32,816 nucleotides of DNA from Mucilaginibacter sp. (GCF_028287845.1 NZ_JAQBOW010000159.1:1-32816); one strand, 5' to 3'. Positions 1-8,321 are shown, numbered from the stretch's first letter. Notes: a model not told the origin generated them from the sequence alone. Program-made: numbers and translations.

Positions 1-1
1 T

Positions 2-313
2 GCCAACTTCATGAAAATGGCGTATGTGCAATGGAACAAAGATTCGGTAGCTGATGAAACTATCCTGGCTGATTTGGTTGCACTGTCAAAAGGAGAATTG
101 AAGGTTGATGAAACCATTAACCTCAACAAAGTTGAATATCGCCCGCAAACACATACGCAAAACAACAATAACAATCGTGGCGGACGCACCAGCAACCAAA
201 ACAACCGTGGTGGCAGCGGCGGTGGTGGCGGACGTACCAACAACAATCCGCGTAATAATAACAACCAAAATAACCGTAACCGTAACAGCGGTGGAGGCAG
301 CAAAAAATATTAA
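2..313 (+). CDS. DUF4290 family protein, C-terminal part (5' end outside window)
   Basis: The reading frame is open from base 2 and ends with TAA at 311-313, so only the last 103 residues are visible and the true start lies upstream of the window. The folded part (NFMKMAYVQWNKD, then a segment with LVALSKGEL) resembles the end of DUF4290 proteins, which in Bacteroidota are often encoded just before murA, as here. The last 50 or so residues are a low-complexity tail rich in Asn, Gly and Arg with repeated RGG/RGGR-type motifs, ending SGGGSKKY. Such tails are usually disordered and often bind RNA, but no function is established for this family. The murA start is 134 bases downstream, so cotranscription is possible. 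The family call is from memory and is moderately sure; the truncation is certain. Confidence 0.8.
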   Translation, partial: ANFMKMAYVQWNKDSVADETILADLVALSKGELKVDETINLNKVEYRPQTHTQNNNNNRGGRTSNQNNRGGSGGGGGRTNNNPRNNNNQNNRNRNSGGGSKKY

Positions 314-447
314 TAATTAATTTATGCATAGATTATAGTTAATGGGGCTTGACCTATGCACTATTAGCTTATTATTATAAACCGATCATTCTAATCATAA
401 ATTTATTTATAATCTTTGCTTTAGTTCGGGTGCTATCTCCGTGAACT

Positions 448-1776
448 ATGAACATTAACTATCAACCTATGACTAACGCTTTCGAAATACAGGGTGGCAA
501 ACGTTTAAAAGGCGAAATAACTCCCCAGGGTGCAAAAAACGAAGCTTTACAGATTTTGTCGGCAGTATTGCTAACGGATCAAAAAATAACGATCAGCAAT
601 ATTCCGGATATAAAAGATGTAAACAAACTTATAGAGCTTTTAGATGATATGGGCGTTAAAGTTAATCGTCTTGCTGAAGATACTTATACCTTTGAAGCGA
701 TTAATATAGACCAGGACTTTTTTCTGTCTGATGCTTTTAAAGCTAAAGGCGGTGGGTTGCGTGGTTCTATAATGATAGTTGGACCGTTGCTGGCACGTTT
801 TGGCAGGGCATCTATACCAAAACCCGGTGGCGATAAAATTGGCCGCAGGCGTTTAGACACCCATTTTTTAGGTTTCGAAAAGCTGGGCGCACAGTTTAAT
901 TACAACCCCGAAAATGGCTTTTTTAATGTAGACGCGTCAAATTTAAAAGGCACCTATATTTTATTAGACGAAGCATCGGTAACAGGTACGGCTAATATTG
1001 TTATGGCGGCTGTTTTAGCTAAAGGCACCACCACTATTTATAATGCAGCCTGCGAACCTTATTTACAGCAATTATGTAAAATGCTTAACCGCATGGGTGC
1101 CAAAATAAGTGGCATTGGCTCTAACCTGTTAACTATTGAAGGTGTAACCAAATTGGGCGGCACAGAACATAGAATGTTACCCGATATGATAGAGATCGGC
1201 TCATTCATCGGCCTGGCTGCTATGACCGGATCCGAGATCACCATAAAAAATGTACACTACCCGGAATTGGGTATGATACCCGATGTTTTTAGGCGACTGG
1301 GCATTAAATTAGAACTTAGGGGCGATGATATTTACATACCGGCACAAGATCACTACGAGATAGAAACCTTTATTGACGGCTCTATCATGACCATTGCGGA
1401 TGCACCATGGCCGGGCTTTACGCCTGATCTGCTAAGTATTGTATTGGTAGTTGCTATACAGGCCAAAGGGTCGGTATTGATACATCAAAAAATGTTCGAG
1501 AGCCGTTTATTTTTTGTGGATAAACTGCTGGATATGGGTGCGCAAATTATTCTATGCGATCCGCACCGTGCTACGGTTATTGGCCTGGATAAGCAAGTTC
1601 AGTTGCGCGGCATATCCATGACCTCGCCTGATATTCGCGCGGGGGTATCCTTGTTGATCGCAGCATTATCAGCACAAGGAAAATCAACCATCTATAACAT
1701 AGAGCAAATTGAACGCGGTTATCAGCATATAGATAAAAGGTTACAGGCGCTAGGCGCTGATATAAAGAGAATTTAA
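448..1776 (+). CDS. murA: UDP-N-acetylglucosamine 1-carboxyvinyltransferase (MurA)
   Basis: MurA catalyses the first committed step of peptidoglycan synthesis in the cytoplasm: transfer of enolpyruvate from phosphoenolpyruvate to UDP-N-acetylglucosamine. The protein is 442 residues, close to the family norm of about 420-440. The substrate-binding Lys-Asn pair is present as GAKNEAL (K30, N31), as are the acidic APWPGFTPD motif and the RAGVSLLIAAL segment with its conserved Arg. The mobile active-site loop reads KPGGDKIGRRRLDTH: the position that is catalytic Cys115 in E. coli MurA is Asp129 (codon 832-834). In other bacteria this natural Cys-to-Asp form is active and insensitive to fosfomycin. 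The ATG at 448 is used; an ATG at 469 (MTNAFEIQGG) would match the usual family N-terminus and is an equally possible start. No clear Shine-Dalgarno is visible. Confidence 0.97.
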   Translation: MNINYQPMTNAFEIQGGKRLKGEITPQGAKNEALQILSAVLLTDQKITISNIPDIKDVNKLIELLDDMGVKVNRLAEDTYTFEAINIDQDFFLSDAFKAKGGGLRGSIMIVGPLLARFGRASIPKPGGDKIGRRRLDTHFLGFEKLGAQFNYNPENGFFNVDASNLKGTYILLDEASVTGTANIVMAAVLAKGTTTIYNAACEPYLQQLCKMLNRMGAKISGIGSNLLTIEGVTKLGGTEHRMLPDMIEIGSFIGLAAMTGSEITIKNVHYPELGMIPDVFRRLGIKLELRGDDIYIPAQDHYEIETFIDGSIMTIADAPWPGFTPDLLSIVLVVAIQAKGSVLIHQKMFESRLFFVDKLLDMGAQIILCDPHRATVIGLDKQVQLRGISMTSPDIRAGVSLLIAALSAQGKSTIYNIEQIERGYQHIDKRLQALGADIKRI

Positions 1777-1783
1777 TTTTTTT

Positions 1784-1968
1784 GAGGCTTGAAGGTTAAG
1801 GGTTAAAGGCTGGCGTATTGCAGTATCTTTAACCTTTTCGCTTTTATCGACAGGCAAATAACACCATATTAAAGGAAAAAACCTTTTGCCTTTTACTTCA
1901 TCACCTTTTCACCTCAATTTTACCTTTATACTTTTACTTCAAATTACTATCTTTATAAAAACCCATTA
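1784..1968. repeat. Inverted low-complexity purine/pyrimidine repeat
   Basis: The left part (1784-1808) is GA-rich with units like TGAAGGTTAAGG and GGTTAAAGG. The right part (about 1827-1965) is CT-rich with repeated CCTTTT and TTTACTTC units (ACCTTTTGCC, TTTTACTTCATC, ACCTTTTCACC, TTTTACTTCAAA). Read on the minus strand, the right part gives degenerate copies of TGAAGTAAAAGG and GAGGTGAAAAGG, that is, inverted relatives of the left arm. No coding potential is apparent. The same left-arm/right-arm layout recurs in other spacers of this window. Confidence 0.5.
1798..1838 (+). terminator. Possible terminator after murA
   Basis: An 11-bp stem (1798-1808 with 1827-1837, one G-T pair) encloses an 18-nt loop and is followed by TTTT. 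It lies about 20 bases past the murA stop. The stem is AT-rich and belongs to a larger inverted low-complexity repeat that fills this spacer, so it may be a repeat rather than a dedicated terminator. Confidence 0.35.
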
Positions 1969-1976
1969 TAAACTGC

Positions 1977-3533
1977 ATGCCTTATCAGAACCGCAGATCA
2001 ACCTATACCACGTTTATACTGGTATTTGTAATTATTAAAGTAGTATTAAATCTTTTCGCAATTTCTCATTTTGGGTTTCAACGCGATGAGCTGTTGCACC
2101 TTGCTTTGGGCGATCATTTAGATTGGGGTTACAAAGAAGTACCGCCATTTATAGCGGTGCTGGCTAAGGTCACTACTGTAGTATTTGGTAGCTCTGTTTT
2201 TGCAGCGCGCATATTCAGTACCATATGCGCGGGCCTTATTGTTTGGTTAGTTGGCTTAGTAACGGTTGAGCTTGGCGGCAAAATGTTTGCTATTACGCTG
2301 GCTTGCTTAAGTTTCATTTTCGCTCCGGCATTTGTTGCCAGCGACTACCTGTTCCAGCCAGTGGTATTCGACCAATTATGGTGGATCTTAGCAGTATGGC
2401 TTATCATAAAATATATTAATCACCATTCGGTAAAATACCTTTATATATTAGGCGCGGTAATTGGCATTGGCCTGCTCACCAAATACACAATGGGCTTTTT
2501 TGCCATTGCATTAATATTGGGGCTGCTGCTTACCAAACAACGTAAACTATTACTAAACCGCCATGTGTTAGGCGCAGCAGCAGTTGCTCTTTTAATATTC
2601 CTGCCCAATCTTATATGGCAAGTTCAGCATCACTTGCCGATAATTACTCATATGAAAACGCTGCAAAAAAACCAGCTAAACTATATTAAGCCCGGTGATT
2701 TTATTATGCAGCAAATAAGCGTTAACGGTATTGCTTTATTTTTATGGCTAATTGGGTTTGGCTTTTTGCTGTTTTCCTTCAAGCTGCGTAAATTTCAATT
2801 CCTGGCGTTTGCCTACGTACTGATATTTATCTTCCTTATGGAAATGAGCGGTAAAAACTATTACATATTTGGTGCATATCCTATGCTTTTTGCCGCAGGC
2901 GGTTATGCTTTTGAGCGCTGGATAAATGTTAAGCATACCGTCTTGCGTGCATTGGTAGTATGTTTGTTTACCCTGCCAAACTTAGTAATGTTCCCTATGC
3001 TATTACCGGTATTGCCATTAAAGCCAACTTTAACTTTTTTTGATTTTGTTAATAAGCATACTCACTTTATGAAATTTATAACTGTTTGGGAAGATCGAAA
3101 AAACCATGCAACCAGCCAGGATTACGGAGATATGCTTGGTTGGGACGAGCTAACTCAAAAAGTAGCAAAAGTGTATTACAGTTTACCCCCCGAACAACGC
3201 AAAAACACCCAAATATTTGCAGATAATTATGGCGAAGCAGGTGCCTTACATCATTTTGGAAAACAATATAATTTACCCGAAACAGCATCATTAGGAAGCA
3301 GCTTTACTTTATGGGCGCCTGATAATTTGGATGCAAAATATATTATTTATGTAGATGACTGGGGCGGTAAAAATATAGCACGTTTATCGCCGGTATTGGT
3401 TAGCTATAAAAAGGTAGGCGAAATTGAAAATCCGTTAGCCGTAGAAAAAGGTACAGGCATTTATTTTATTGAAACCAAACCCCAACTAAATATTGGTTAT
3501 AAAAAGGAGCTGGCCCAGAAACGAATGGAATAA
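1977..3533 (+). CDS. GT39-type (PMT_2/ArnT-like) integral membrane glycosyltransferase
   Basis: A 518-residue, very hydrophobic protein. The first membrane segment (about 11-30) is followed by a loop with RDELLHLALGDHLDWGYKEVPP, in which the acidic pair (Asp-Glu) in the first outer loop is the hallmark of GT39/PMT_2 enzymes, which transfer sugars from polyprenyl-phosphate donors on the outer face of the inner membrane. Around ten further membrane helices follow up to about residue 350, then a soluble C-terminal domain of about 150 residues that probably faces the periplasm. The acceptor (lipid, protein or envelope glycan) cannot be told from sequence. Neighbours give no pathway clue beyond murA upstream, 200 bases away across a repeat-filled spacer. 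The ATG at 1977 directly precedes the first hydrophobic segment. Confidence 0.85.
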   Translation: MPYQNRRSTYTTFILVFVIIKVVLNLFAISHFGFQRDELLHLALGDHLDWGYKEVPPFIAVLAKVTTVVFGSSVFAARIFSTICAGLIVWLVGLVTVELGGKMFAITLACLSFIFAPAFVASDYLFQPVVFDQLWWILAVWLIIKYINHHSVKYLYILGAVIGIGLLTKYTMGFFAIALILGLLLTKQRKLLLNRHVLGAAAVALLIFLPNLIWQVQHHLPIITHMKTLQKNQLNYIKPGDFIMQQISVNGIALFLWLIGFGFLLFSFKLRKFQFLAFAYVLIFIFLMEMSGKNYYIFGAYPMLFAAGGYAFERWINVKHTVLRALVVCLFTLPNLVMFPMLLPVLPLKPTLTFFDFVNKHTHFMKFITVWEDRKNHATSQDYGDMLGWDELTQKVAKVYYSLPPEQRKNTQIFADNYGEAGALHHFGKQYNLPETASLGSSFTLWAPDNLDAKYIIYVDDWGGKNIARLSPVLVSYKKVGEIENPLAVEKGTGIYFIETKPQLNIGYKKELAQKRME

Positions 3534-3578
3534 ATTCGCGAATATAAAAATTTGCTGATGTGCAGATAAATTTTCATT

Positions 3579-3586
3579 TATTTTTG
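3579..3586 (+). promoter_or_regulatory. Candidate -7 element TATTTTTG
   Basis: TATTTTTG fits the Bacteroidota -7 consensus TAnnTTTG and lies 18 bases before the DUF486 gene start. A TTTG at 3551-3554 could act as the -33 element, although the 24-base spacing is slightly long. Confidence 0.4.
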
Positions 3587-3603
3587 CGTTTTAACTTTAA
3601 AAC

Positions 3604-3975
3604 ATGCGCGGCTTAAAAACAATTCTCTTCCTCATCATATCAAACACCTTCATGACCTTTGCCTGGTACGGGCATCTAAAATTTAAAGATTACGAGTGGG
3701 GTAAAAACCTGGGGCTAATATCTGTTATCCTGATCAGCTGGGGGCTGGCGTTTTTTGAATATATGTTTCAGGTACCGGCAAACCGGGCTGGCTTTAAAGG
3801 CGATGGCGGCCCCTACACCCTTGTGCAGCTAAAAACCATACAAGAAGCTATTACGCTGATAGTTTTTATGCTATTCTCGCTGGTGTTCTTTAAAACCGAA
3901 AAATTGGGGTGGAACCATTTGGTTGGTTTCGGGCTAATTGTTTTGGCGGTGTTTGTGATATTTAAGAAGTGGTAG
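3604..3975 (+). CDS. DMT family membrane protein (DUF486)
   Basis: A 123-residue protein with four predicted membrane helices (about 5-22, 37-55, 79-98 and 104-121), matching the usual size of DUF486 proteins, a small branch of the drug/metabolite transporter superfamily. Typical features are the N-terminal segment with NTFMTFAWYGHLKF, the loop with FQVPANRAGFKGDGGPYTL and the QLKTIQEAITL stretch. Proteins of this size usually work as dimers. No substrate is known for the family. The gene has its own candidate promoter and is not tightly coupled to the glycosyltransferase, which ends 70 bases upstream. The TAG stop overlaps the first unit of a short tandem repeat. Confidence 0.88.
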   Translation: MRGLKTILFLIISNTFMTFAWYGHLKFKDYEWGKNLGLISVILISWGLAFFEYMFQVPANRAGFKGDGGPYTLVQLKTIQEAITLIVFMLFSLVFFKTEKLGWNHLVGFGLIVLAVFVIFKKW

Positions 3976-4020
3976 CAATTTGAAAATCAGGCAATTTGAA
4001 AATCAGGCAATTTGAAAATG
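3975..4020. repeat. 16-bp direct tandem repeat, about 2.9 copies
   Basis: The unit GCAATTTGAAAATCAG occurs at 3975-3990 and 3991-4006, and a third copy truncated after 14 bases (its last base shared with the GG that follows) occupies 4007-4020. Identity between copies is complete over the shared bases. It starts at the last base of the DUF486 stop codon and is noncoding. Confidence 0.95.
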
Positions 4021-4061
4021 GTTTCGCTTCGACAATTTAAAAAGTTATCAAAAGTGCTATA

Positions 4062-4448
4062 CTAAAATAAATTATTGATGATTTCATATAAAAGAAATGA
4101 ACACAGTGACGGTATAATTAGCATAAGCATTGTAAATAGGTGATCATAAAAATTGGTGACGCGCCCTGTACTGAAATCGTATCCCCTACCTCGGCTAATT
4201 ATAGGTTCAACATTTCTCTCCTTTAAATATAGATTTCTTAAGATTCTATAGGTCAAAATATAAAAGAACATCCATGAAAAAAAACCAGTAAATTGGATTT
4301 TGTAATATGTTCCATAAATTGACAATGAAAGATAGGCTATCGAAGCAATCAAAAACACAATAAACACAGAAGTTTTATTCAAAATCCAATTTACTGCAAA
4401 AGCAGTTAAAGCTAAGATTATGTATAAAATAAGAAATAATGAATGCAC
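4062..4448 (-). CDS. Hypothetical four-helix membrane protein
   Basis: A 128-residue protein that I do not recognise. It has four hydrophobic segments: about 3-22, 27-46, 54-70 and 105-125. A central cytoplasmic-looking, charged loop carries RNLYLKERNVEPIISRGRG and YDFSTGRVTNFYDH. The start is GTG at 4446-4448; an in-frame stop lies two codons upstream and no ATG occurs before the third helix, so this is the only sensible start. The gene is AT-richer than its neighbours, which may mean an accessory or recently acquired gene. It sits alone, convergent with the DUF486 gene and codirectional with the CBS gene. The regular hydrophobic layout argues that it is real, but no function can be proposed. 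Confidence 0.6.
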   Translation of the reverse strand: MHSLFLILYIILALTAFAVNWILNKTSVFIVFLIASIAYLSLSIYGTYYKIQFTGFFSWMFFYILTYRILRNLYLKERNVEPIISRGRGYDFSTGRVTNFYDHLFTMLMLIIPSLCSFLLYEIINNLF

Positions 4449-4536
4449 ACACTAAATTAAGTAATACACTGCGAATTAACAAGGGTTGTCACGCTATATA
4501 CGCCGAACCATTACACGCATATTTCGATGCACGTTA

Positions 4537-4569
4537 AGATTTGACAACTTTTAAAAAATTGTCAAATCT
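4537..4569 (-). terminator. Hairpin downstream of the CBS gene
   Basis: A perfect 11-bp stem (AGATTTGACAA, 4537-4547, with 4559-4569) has an 11-nt loop that is T-rich on the minus strand, and it lies 10 bases past the CBS stop. Only a weak T run follows on the minus strand, so it could be a terminator or a 3' stabilising hairpin. Confidence 0.45.
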
Positions 4570-4578
4570 ATTAGCATT

Positions 4579-5937
4579 TTACGCCGATATCGCGTTTATA
4601 ATATCGTACTGCGTAATGATCCCAATCTTGCCGTTCTCTTCAACTAATACAGCGATGTTGTCATTATTTATCATGGCTGATATTTTGTCTATCGAAGTAT
4701 TCAGATCAACAAACGGAAACGGCGCTGTAGTAATATTTTTTAATGGCTGAGATTTTAGTGATGGATTCTCCAGCAGCGCGTTCAATATATCGCTCTCAGT
4801 TATTTTGCCAATAACCATACCCGCTTGTGTAACCGGTATCTGTGATATGTTTAGCGATTTTATAGTGTTTATAGCTTCTAAAACAGATTTTTCGCTATCA
4901 ATAGTAACTATTTCATGGCTTTCTTTTTTGGTGATGATATCGCGGGCAGTTAATTTCTCGTCTTTTAAGAAACCACGATCGCGCAGCCAATCGTCATTAT
5001 ACATTTTACCTAAATAGCGTGTACCATGATCCGGGAAAATAATAACTACCACATCACCTGCTTTAAACCTATCTTTCATCTGCAATAAACCCGCAACTGC
5101 AGATCCGGTTGAATTACCTGCAAAAATACCTTCTTTACGGGCTATCTCACGGGTCATTAAAGCCGCATCTTTATCGGTCACTTTTTCAAAATGATCAATC
5201 AGGCTAAAATCTACGTTTGCTGGTAAAAAATCCTCACCTATACCTTCGGTGATGTAAGGGTATATCTCATTTTTATCAAACTCGCCCGTTTCTTTATATT
5301 TTTTAAATACCGAGCCATAAGTATCAATACCTAATACCTGTATTTTGGGATTCTTCTCTTTTAGAAATTTTGCGACCCCCGATATGGTACCACCTGTGCC
5401 CACCCCTACAATTAAATGCGTTATTTTGCCTTCGGTCTGCTCCCAAATTTCAGGGCCGGTTGTCTCATAGTGCGCCTGTGTATTAGCAAGATTATCATAC
5501 TGGTTCGGTTTCCATGAATTAGGCACTTCCCGCTCTAATCGCGATGAAACCGAATAATAAGAACGCGGGTCTTCCGGGTCAACATTTGTAGGGCAAACAA
5601 TAACCTCGGCGCCAAATGCCCGCAGCGCGTCAAATTTTTCTTTTGATTGCTTATCGGTACTGGTAAAAATACATTTATAGCCTTTTATAACCGCCGCAAT
5701 AGCCAAGCCCATGCCGGTATTGCCTGATGTGCCTTCTATAATAGTACCACCGGGTTTAAGCTTTCCACTTTTTTCGGCATCCTCAATCATTTTAAGGGCC
5801 ATACGGTCCTTTATAGAATTGCCTGGATTAGTGGTTTCTATTTTAGCTAAAATCGTTGCCGGTATATCCTTTGCTATTTTGTTTAACTTAACCATGGGCG
5901 TATTGCCAATGGTTTCTAATATATTATTGTACCACAT
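4579..5937 (-). CDS. Cystathionine beta-synthase type PLP enzyme with C-terminal CBS domain pair
   Basis: A 452-residue fold-type II PLP enzyme. The N-terminal catalytic domain (about 1-325) has ETIGNTPMV, the PLP-lysine motif NPGNSIKDR (K43), the serine-rich substrate loop GTSGNTGMG, the phosphate-binding GVGTGGTISG loop and the FPDHGTRYLGKMYNDDW end motif. Two CBS modules follow (about 335-390 and 400-450), with typical TESDILNAL and TQYDIINAI helices, which in this family bind adenosyl ligands and regulate activity. The expected reaction is condensation of serine with homocysteine to cystathionine; cysteine synthase activity is the main alternative, since the two are hard to tell apart by sequence. 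The N-terminal heme-binding region of the animal enzyme is absent. The ATG is at 5935-5937. AMP nucleosidase lies 100 bases upstream on the same strand. Confidence 0.92.
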   Translation of the reverse strand: MWYNNILETIGNTPMVKLNKIAKDIPATILAKIETTNPGNSIKDRMALKMIEDAEKSGKLKPGGTIIEGTSGNTGMGLAIAAVIKGYKCIFTSTDKQSKEKFDALRAFGAEVIVCPTNVDPEDPRSYYSVSSRLEREVPNSWKPNQYDNLANTQAHYETTGPEIWEQTEGKITHLIVGVGTGGTISGVAKFLKEKNPKIQVLGIDTYGSVFKKYKETGEFDKNEIYPYITEGIGEDFLPANVDFSLIDHFEKVTDKDAALMTREIARKEGIFAGNSTGSAVAGLLQMKDRFKAGDVVVIIFPDHGTRYLGKMYNDDWLRDRGFLKDEKLTARDIITKKESHEIVTIDSEKSVLEAINTIKSLNISQIPVTQAGMVIGKITESDILNALLENPSLKSQPLKNITTAPFPFVDLNTSIDKISAMINNDNIAVLVEENGKIGIITQYDIINAISA

Positions 5938-5949
5938 GTGTGTTGTAGT

Positions 5950-6032
5950 TTGATTGGTGAGTAGTTGATTGAGTAAATAGTTGTCAATGCAAATTTAGCT
6001 ATTTACTTATTCAACCTATCAACTTAATCAAG
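5950..6032. repeat. Imperfect inverted repeat filling the spacer
   Basis: The core stem pairs 5965-5980 (TTGATTGAGTAAATAG) with 5999-6014 with one mismatch and one G-T pair around an 18-nt loop. The flanks (TTGATT on the left, AATCAA on the right) extend the self-complementarity to the edges of the spacer. On either strand it is made of short repeated words such as GATTGAGTA and GGTGAGTAG. It may act as a weak terminator for AMP nucleosidase, but it looks like the other low-complexity inverted arms in this window. Confidence 0.55.
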
Positions 6033-6037
6033 TAACC

Positions 6038-6889
6038 TTAAAATCTTAAGTGTTTAACGGTAAGGCCGCCGTTAATTAATTGCTTTAATGATTCAATACC
6101 TATTTTTAAATGTGTTTCTACAAATTGCGAACTCACTTTAGAATCGCTTTCATTCGTTTTAACACCCTCCGGTATCATTGGCTGATCAGACACCAATAAC
6201 AACGCTCCGGTAGGTATTTGATTAGCAAAACCTGTGGTAAAAATAGTAGCCGTTTCCATATCAACAGCCATTGCGCGCAGCTCCTTTAAGTAATTTTTAA
6301 ATTTTTTATCGTGCTCCCAAACACGGCGGTTGGTAGTATAGCAGGTACCAGTCCAATAATCCAACGAAAAATCGCGTATGGTGGTTGATATAGCTTTCTG
6401 TAAAGCAAATGATGGTAATGCCGGTACCTCTGGTGGTAAATAATCGTTTGATGTTCCCTCGCCTCTTATAGCTGCAATAGGTAATATCAGGTCGCCTACA
6501 TTATTTTTACGTTTTAAGCCGCCGCATTTTCCTAAAAATATCACTGCTTTTGGATGTATTGCTGTTAGCAAATCCATCACCGTTGCTGCTACCGAACTGC
6601 CCATGCCAAAATTAATAATGGTAATACCATTTGCAGTTACGCTTTGCATAGGTTTATCCATACCCATAATCGGGGCATTATCATGCCATTCTGAAAATAG
6701 TTGAATATATTTTGAAAAATTGGTGAGTATAATGTAATCGCCAAATTCATCTAACGGCCTACCGGTATAACGCGGCAACCAATTGGCTACTATTGCTCCT
6801 TTTGTTTTAAGTCCCGATTTTATGGGGCTTTTTACTTCTTTAACTTTAAGAACTGCTCCATCCTTTTTTATATTTAATTCTTCATTCAT
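6038..6889 (-). CDS. amn: AMP nucleosidase
   Basis: A 283-residue enzyme that hydrolyses AMP to adenine and ribose 5-phosphate in purine turnover. The sequence from residue 32 onward (ANWLPRYTGRPLDEFGDYI, FGMGSSVAATVMDLL, FLGKCGGLKRKNNVGDLIL, IRGEGTSNDYLPPEVP, AVDMETATIF and LLLVSDQPMIPEGVKT) follows the compact Bacteroidota AMP nucleosidase very closely. It belongs to the nucleoside phosphorylase/hydrolase fold, and the acidic AVDMETA motif is the nucleoside-binding signature. The short form lacks the long N-terminal domain of the E. coli enzyme. A charged 25-residue N-terminal extension (NEELNIKKDGAVLKVKEVKS) is longer than usual; no internal Met would give a shorter form, so the ATG at 6887-6889 is kept. 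Confidence 0.93.
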   Translation of the reverse strand: MNEELNIKKDGAVLKVKEVKSPIKSGLKTKGAIVANWLPRYTGRPLDEFGDYIILTNFSKYIQLFSEWHDNAPIMGMDKPMQSVTANGITIINFGMGSSVAATVMDLLTAIHPKAVIFLGKCGGLKRKNNVGDLILPIAAIRGEGTSNDYLPPEVPALPSFALQKAISTTIRDFSLDYWTGTCYTTNRRVWEHDKKFKNYLKELRAMAVDMETATIFTTGFANQIPTGALLLVSDQPMIPEGVKTNESDSKVSSQFVETHLKIGIESLKQLINGGLTVKHLRF

Positions 6890-6906
6890 AATAGCCCTCT
6901 AAATCT

Positions 6907-6921
6907 TCTCCGTAAAGGAGA
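6907..6921 (-). promoter_or_regulatory. Small leader hairpin before AMP nucleosidase
   Basis: TCTCC and GGAGA (5-bp stem, 5-nt loop GTAAA) form a small hairpin about 18 bases upstream of the amn start codon on the minus strand. A TATATTTA sequence further upstream (plus-strand TAAATATA near 6935) is a possible, imperfect -7 element. Confidence 0.3.
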
Positions 6922-6994
6922 CTTTTAATTGTTTAAATATAGTTATAAAAATAAGTAAGCCCTACTTACCGGGGACGGATGGTGGGGTAAAAAC

Positions 6995-7019
6995 AAACCC
7001 CGGCGTTACGCCAGGGTTT
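6995..7019 (-). terminator. Rho-independent terminator of clpX
   Basis: The stem pairs AAACCC (6995-7000) with GGGTTT (7014-7019) and GGCG (7002-7005) with CGCC (7009-7012), with one C/A mismatch and a TTA loop. On the minus strand it is followed by GTTTTTA. It lies 45 bases beyond the clpX stop. Confidence 0.75.
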
Positions 7020-7064
7020 ACAATTCATTTATAACAAATATAGCTATTAGCCATGTAGTTGTTG

Positions 7065-8303
7065 TTAAGCTACCTTTAATTTCTTAATGTCAGATTTTTC
7101 AAATTTTTCGTGCGCATAATCTAAAGTAACGTTCAGTTTCTTAGCATCTTTTTTAGATGGGAACTCAAACATGGCATCTATCATTATAGCCTCGCATATT
7201 GAACGCAAGCCCCGCGCACCTAACTTAAATTCCATTGCCTTATCAACAATAAACTCTAGTACATCATCTTCAAAATCAAGCTTTACACCTTCGTATTCAA
7301 ACAGCTTTTTGTACTGTTTTAACAAAGAATTTTTAGGTTCGGTTAATATATTGCGCAAAGCTTCCCTGTCTAACGGGTTTAAATAAGTTAACACCGGCAA
7401 ACGGCCTATCAGCTCGGGTATTAAACCAAATGCTTTTAGATCCTGAGGTGTAATATACTTGTACAGATTTTTCAAATCAACCTCACCATCATTACCCTTT
7501 AACTTATAACCCACTGTTTGTGTACGCAAACGATTGGCTATCTTTTTATCAATGCCATCAAAAGCGCCTCCACATATAAACAGGATATTGCTGGTATTAA
7601 CAGTGATCATTTTTTGATCGGGATGTTTACGGCCACCTTGTGGTGGCACATTAACCATCGTACCTTCCAATATTTTTAATAATGCCTGTTGTACACCCTC
7701 GCCGGATACGTCACGGGTAATAGAAGCATTATCGCTTTTACGGGCAATTTTATCAACCTCATCAATATAAACAATGCCTTTTTCGGCAGTGGCAACATCA
7801 TAATCTGCAGATTGCAGTAAACGGGTTAAAATACTTTCAACGTCTTCGCCTACATAACCTGCTTCTGTAAGCACAGTAGCATCGCAAATACAAAACGGAA
7901 CGTTTAATACTTTGGCAAGCGTTTTAGCCAGCAAAGTTTTACCGGTACCTGTTTCGCCAACCATGATGATGTTTGATTTTTCAATTTCAACCTCATCCTT
8001 ATCAATACGCTGGTTTAACCTTTTGTAGTGATTATAAGTAGCTACGGCTAATATTTTTTTAGCATCATCCTGGCCAATAACATATTGGTCAAGATGGCTT
8101 TTTATTTCGTACGGTTTTAATATAGCCGGCGAAGTTGGCGAGGTTTTAACCTTACGCACCTTTAACTCTTCGGCTAGTATCTCATTAGCCTGGTTAACAC
8201 ATTTATCACAAATATGTGCGTCCAGTCCCGCTATAAGCATAAGGGAATCCTGTTTGCCTGCGCCACAGAACGAACACCTTATCTCTTTACTATTTTTATT
8301 CAT
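7065..8303 (-). CDS. clpX: ATP-dependent Clp protease ATP-binding subunit ClpX
   Basis: ClpX is the hexameric AAA+ unfoldase that feeds substrates to ClpP. With the ATG at 8301-8303 it has 412 residues. The N-terminal zinc-binding domain shows C10-x2-C13 and C32-x2-C35 (CSFC and CDKC). The AAA+ module has Walker A GETGTGKT, the pore loop GYVGED, Walker [12 protein letters not shown], the RKHPDQ loop, and a C-terminal small domain ending in the [12 protein letters not shown] stretch. An in-frame TTG at 8322-8324 could extend the protein by seven residues, but that codon lies inside a strong -7 promoter element (8322-8329), so the ATG is preferred. The gene follows clpP on the same strand with 118 bases between them, containing a hairpin and a promoter, so clpX can be made separately from clpP. 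Confidence 0.97.
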   Translation of the reverse strand: MNKNSKEIRCSFCGAGKQDSLMLIAGLDAHICDKCVNQANEILAEELKVRKVKTSPTSPAILKPYEIKSHLDQYVIGQDDAKKILAVATYNHYKRLNQRIDKDEVEIEKSNIIMVGETGTGKTLLAKTLAKVLNVPFCICDATVLTEAGYVGEDVESILTRLLQSADYDVATAEKGIVYIDEVDKIARKSDNASITRDVSGEGVQQALLKILEGTMVNVPPQGGRKHPDQKMITVNTSNILFICGGAFDGIDKKIANRLRTQTVGYKLKGNDGEVDLKNLYKYITPQDLKAFGLIPELIGRLPVLTYLNPLDREALRNILTEPKNSLLKQYKKLFEYEGVKLDFEDDVLEFIVDKAMEFKLGARGLRSICEAIMIDAMFEFPSKKDAKKLNVTLDYAHEKFEKSDIKKLKVA

Positions 8304-8321
8304 TGTGATGTACTTGTTAAA

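Noticed and set aside
86..329. Open frames on both strands over the Asn/Gly-rich tail at the window start
   Set aside because: Repetitive AAY and GGY codons avoid stops in all frames; only the plus frame continues the DUF4290 domain.
4579..5937. Assignment as a plain cysteine synthase (CysK/CysM)
   Set aside because: The length of 452 residues and the C-terminal pair of CBS modules fit cystathionine beta-synthase better, though the activity is not proven by sequence.
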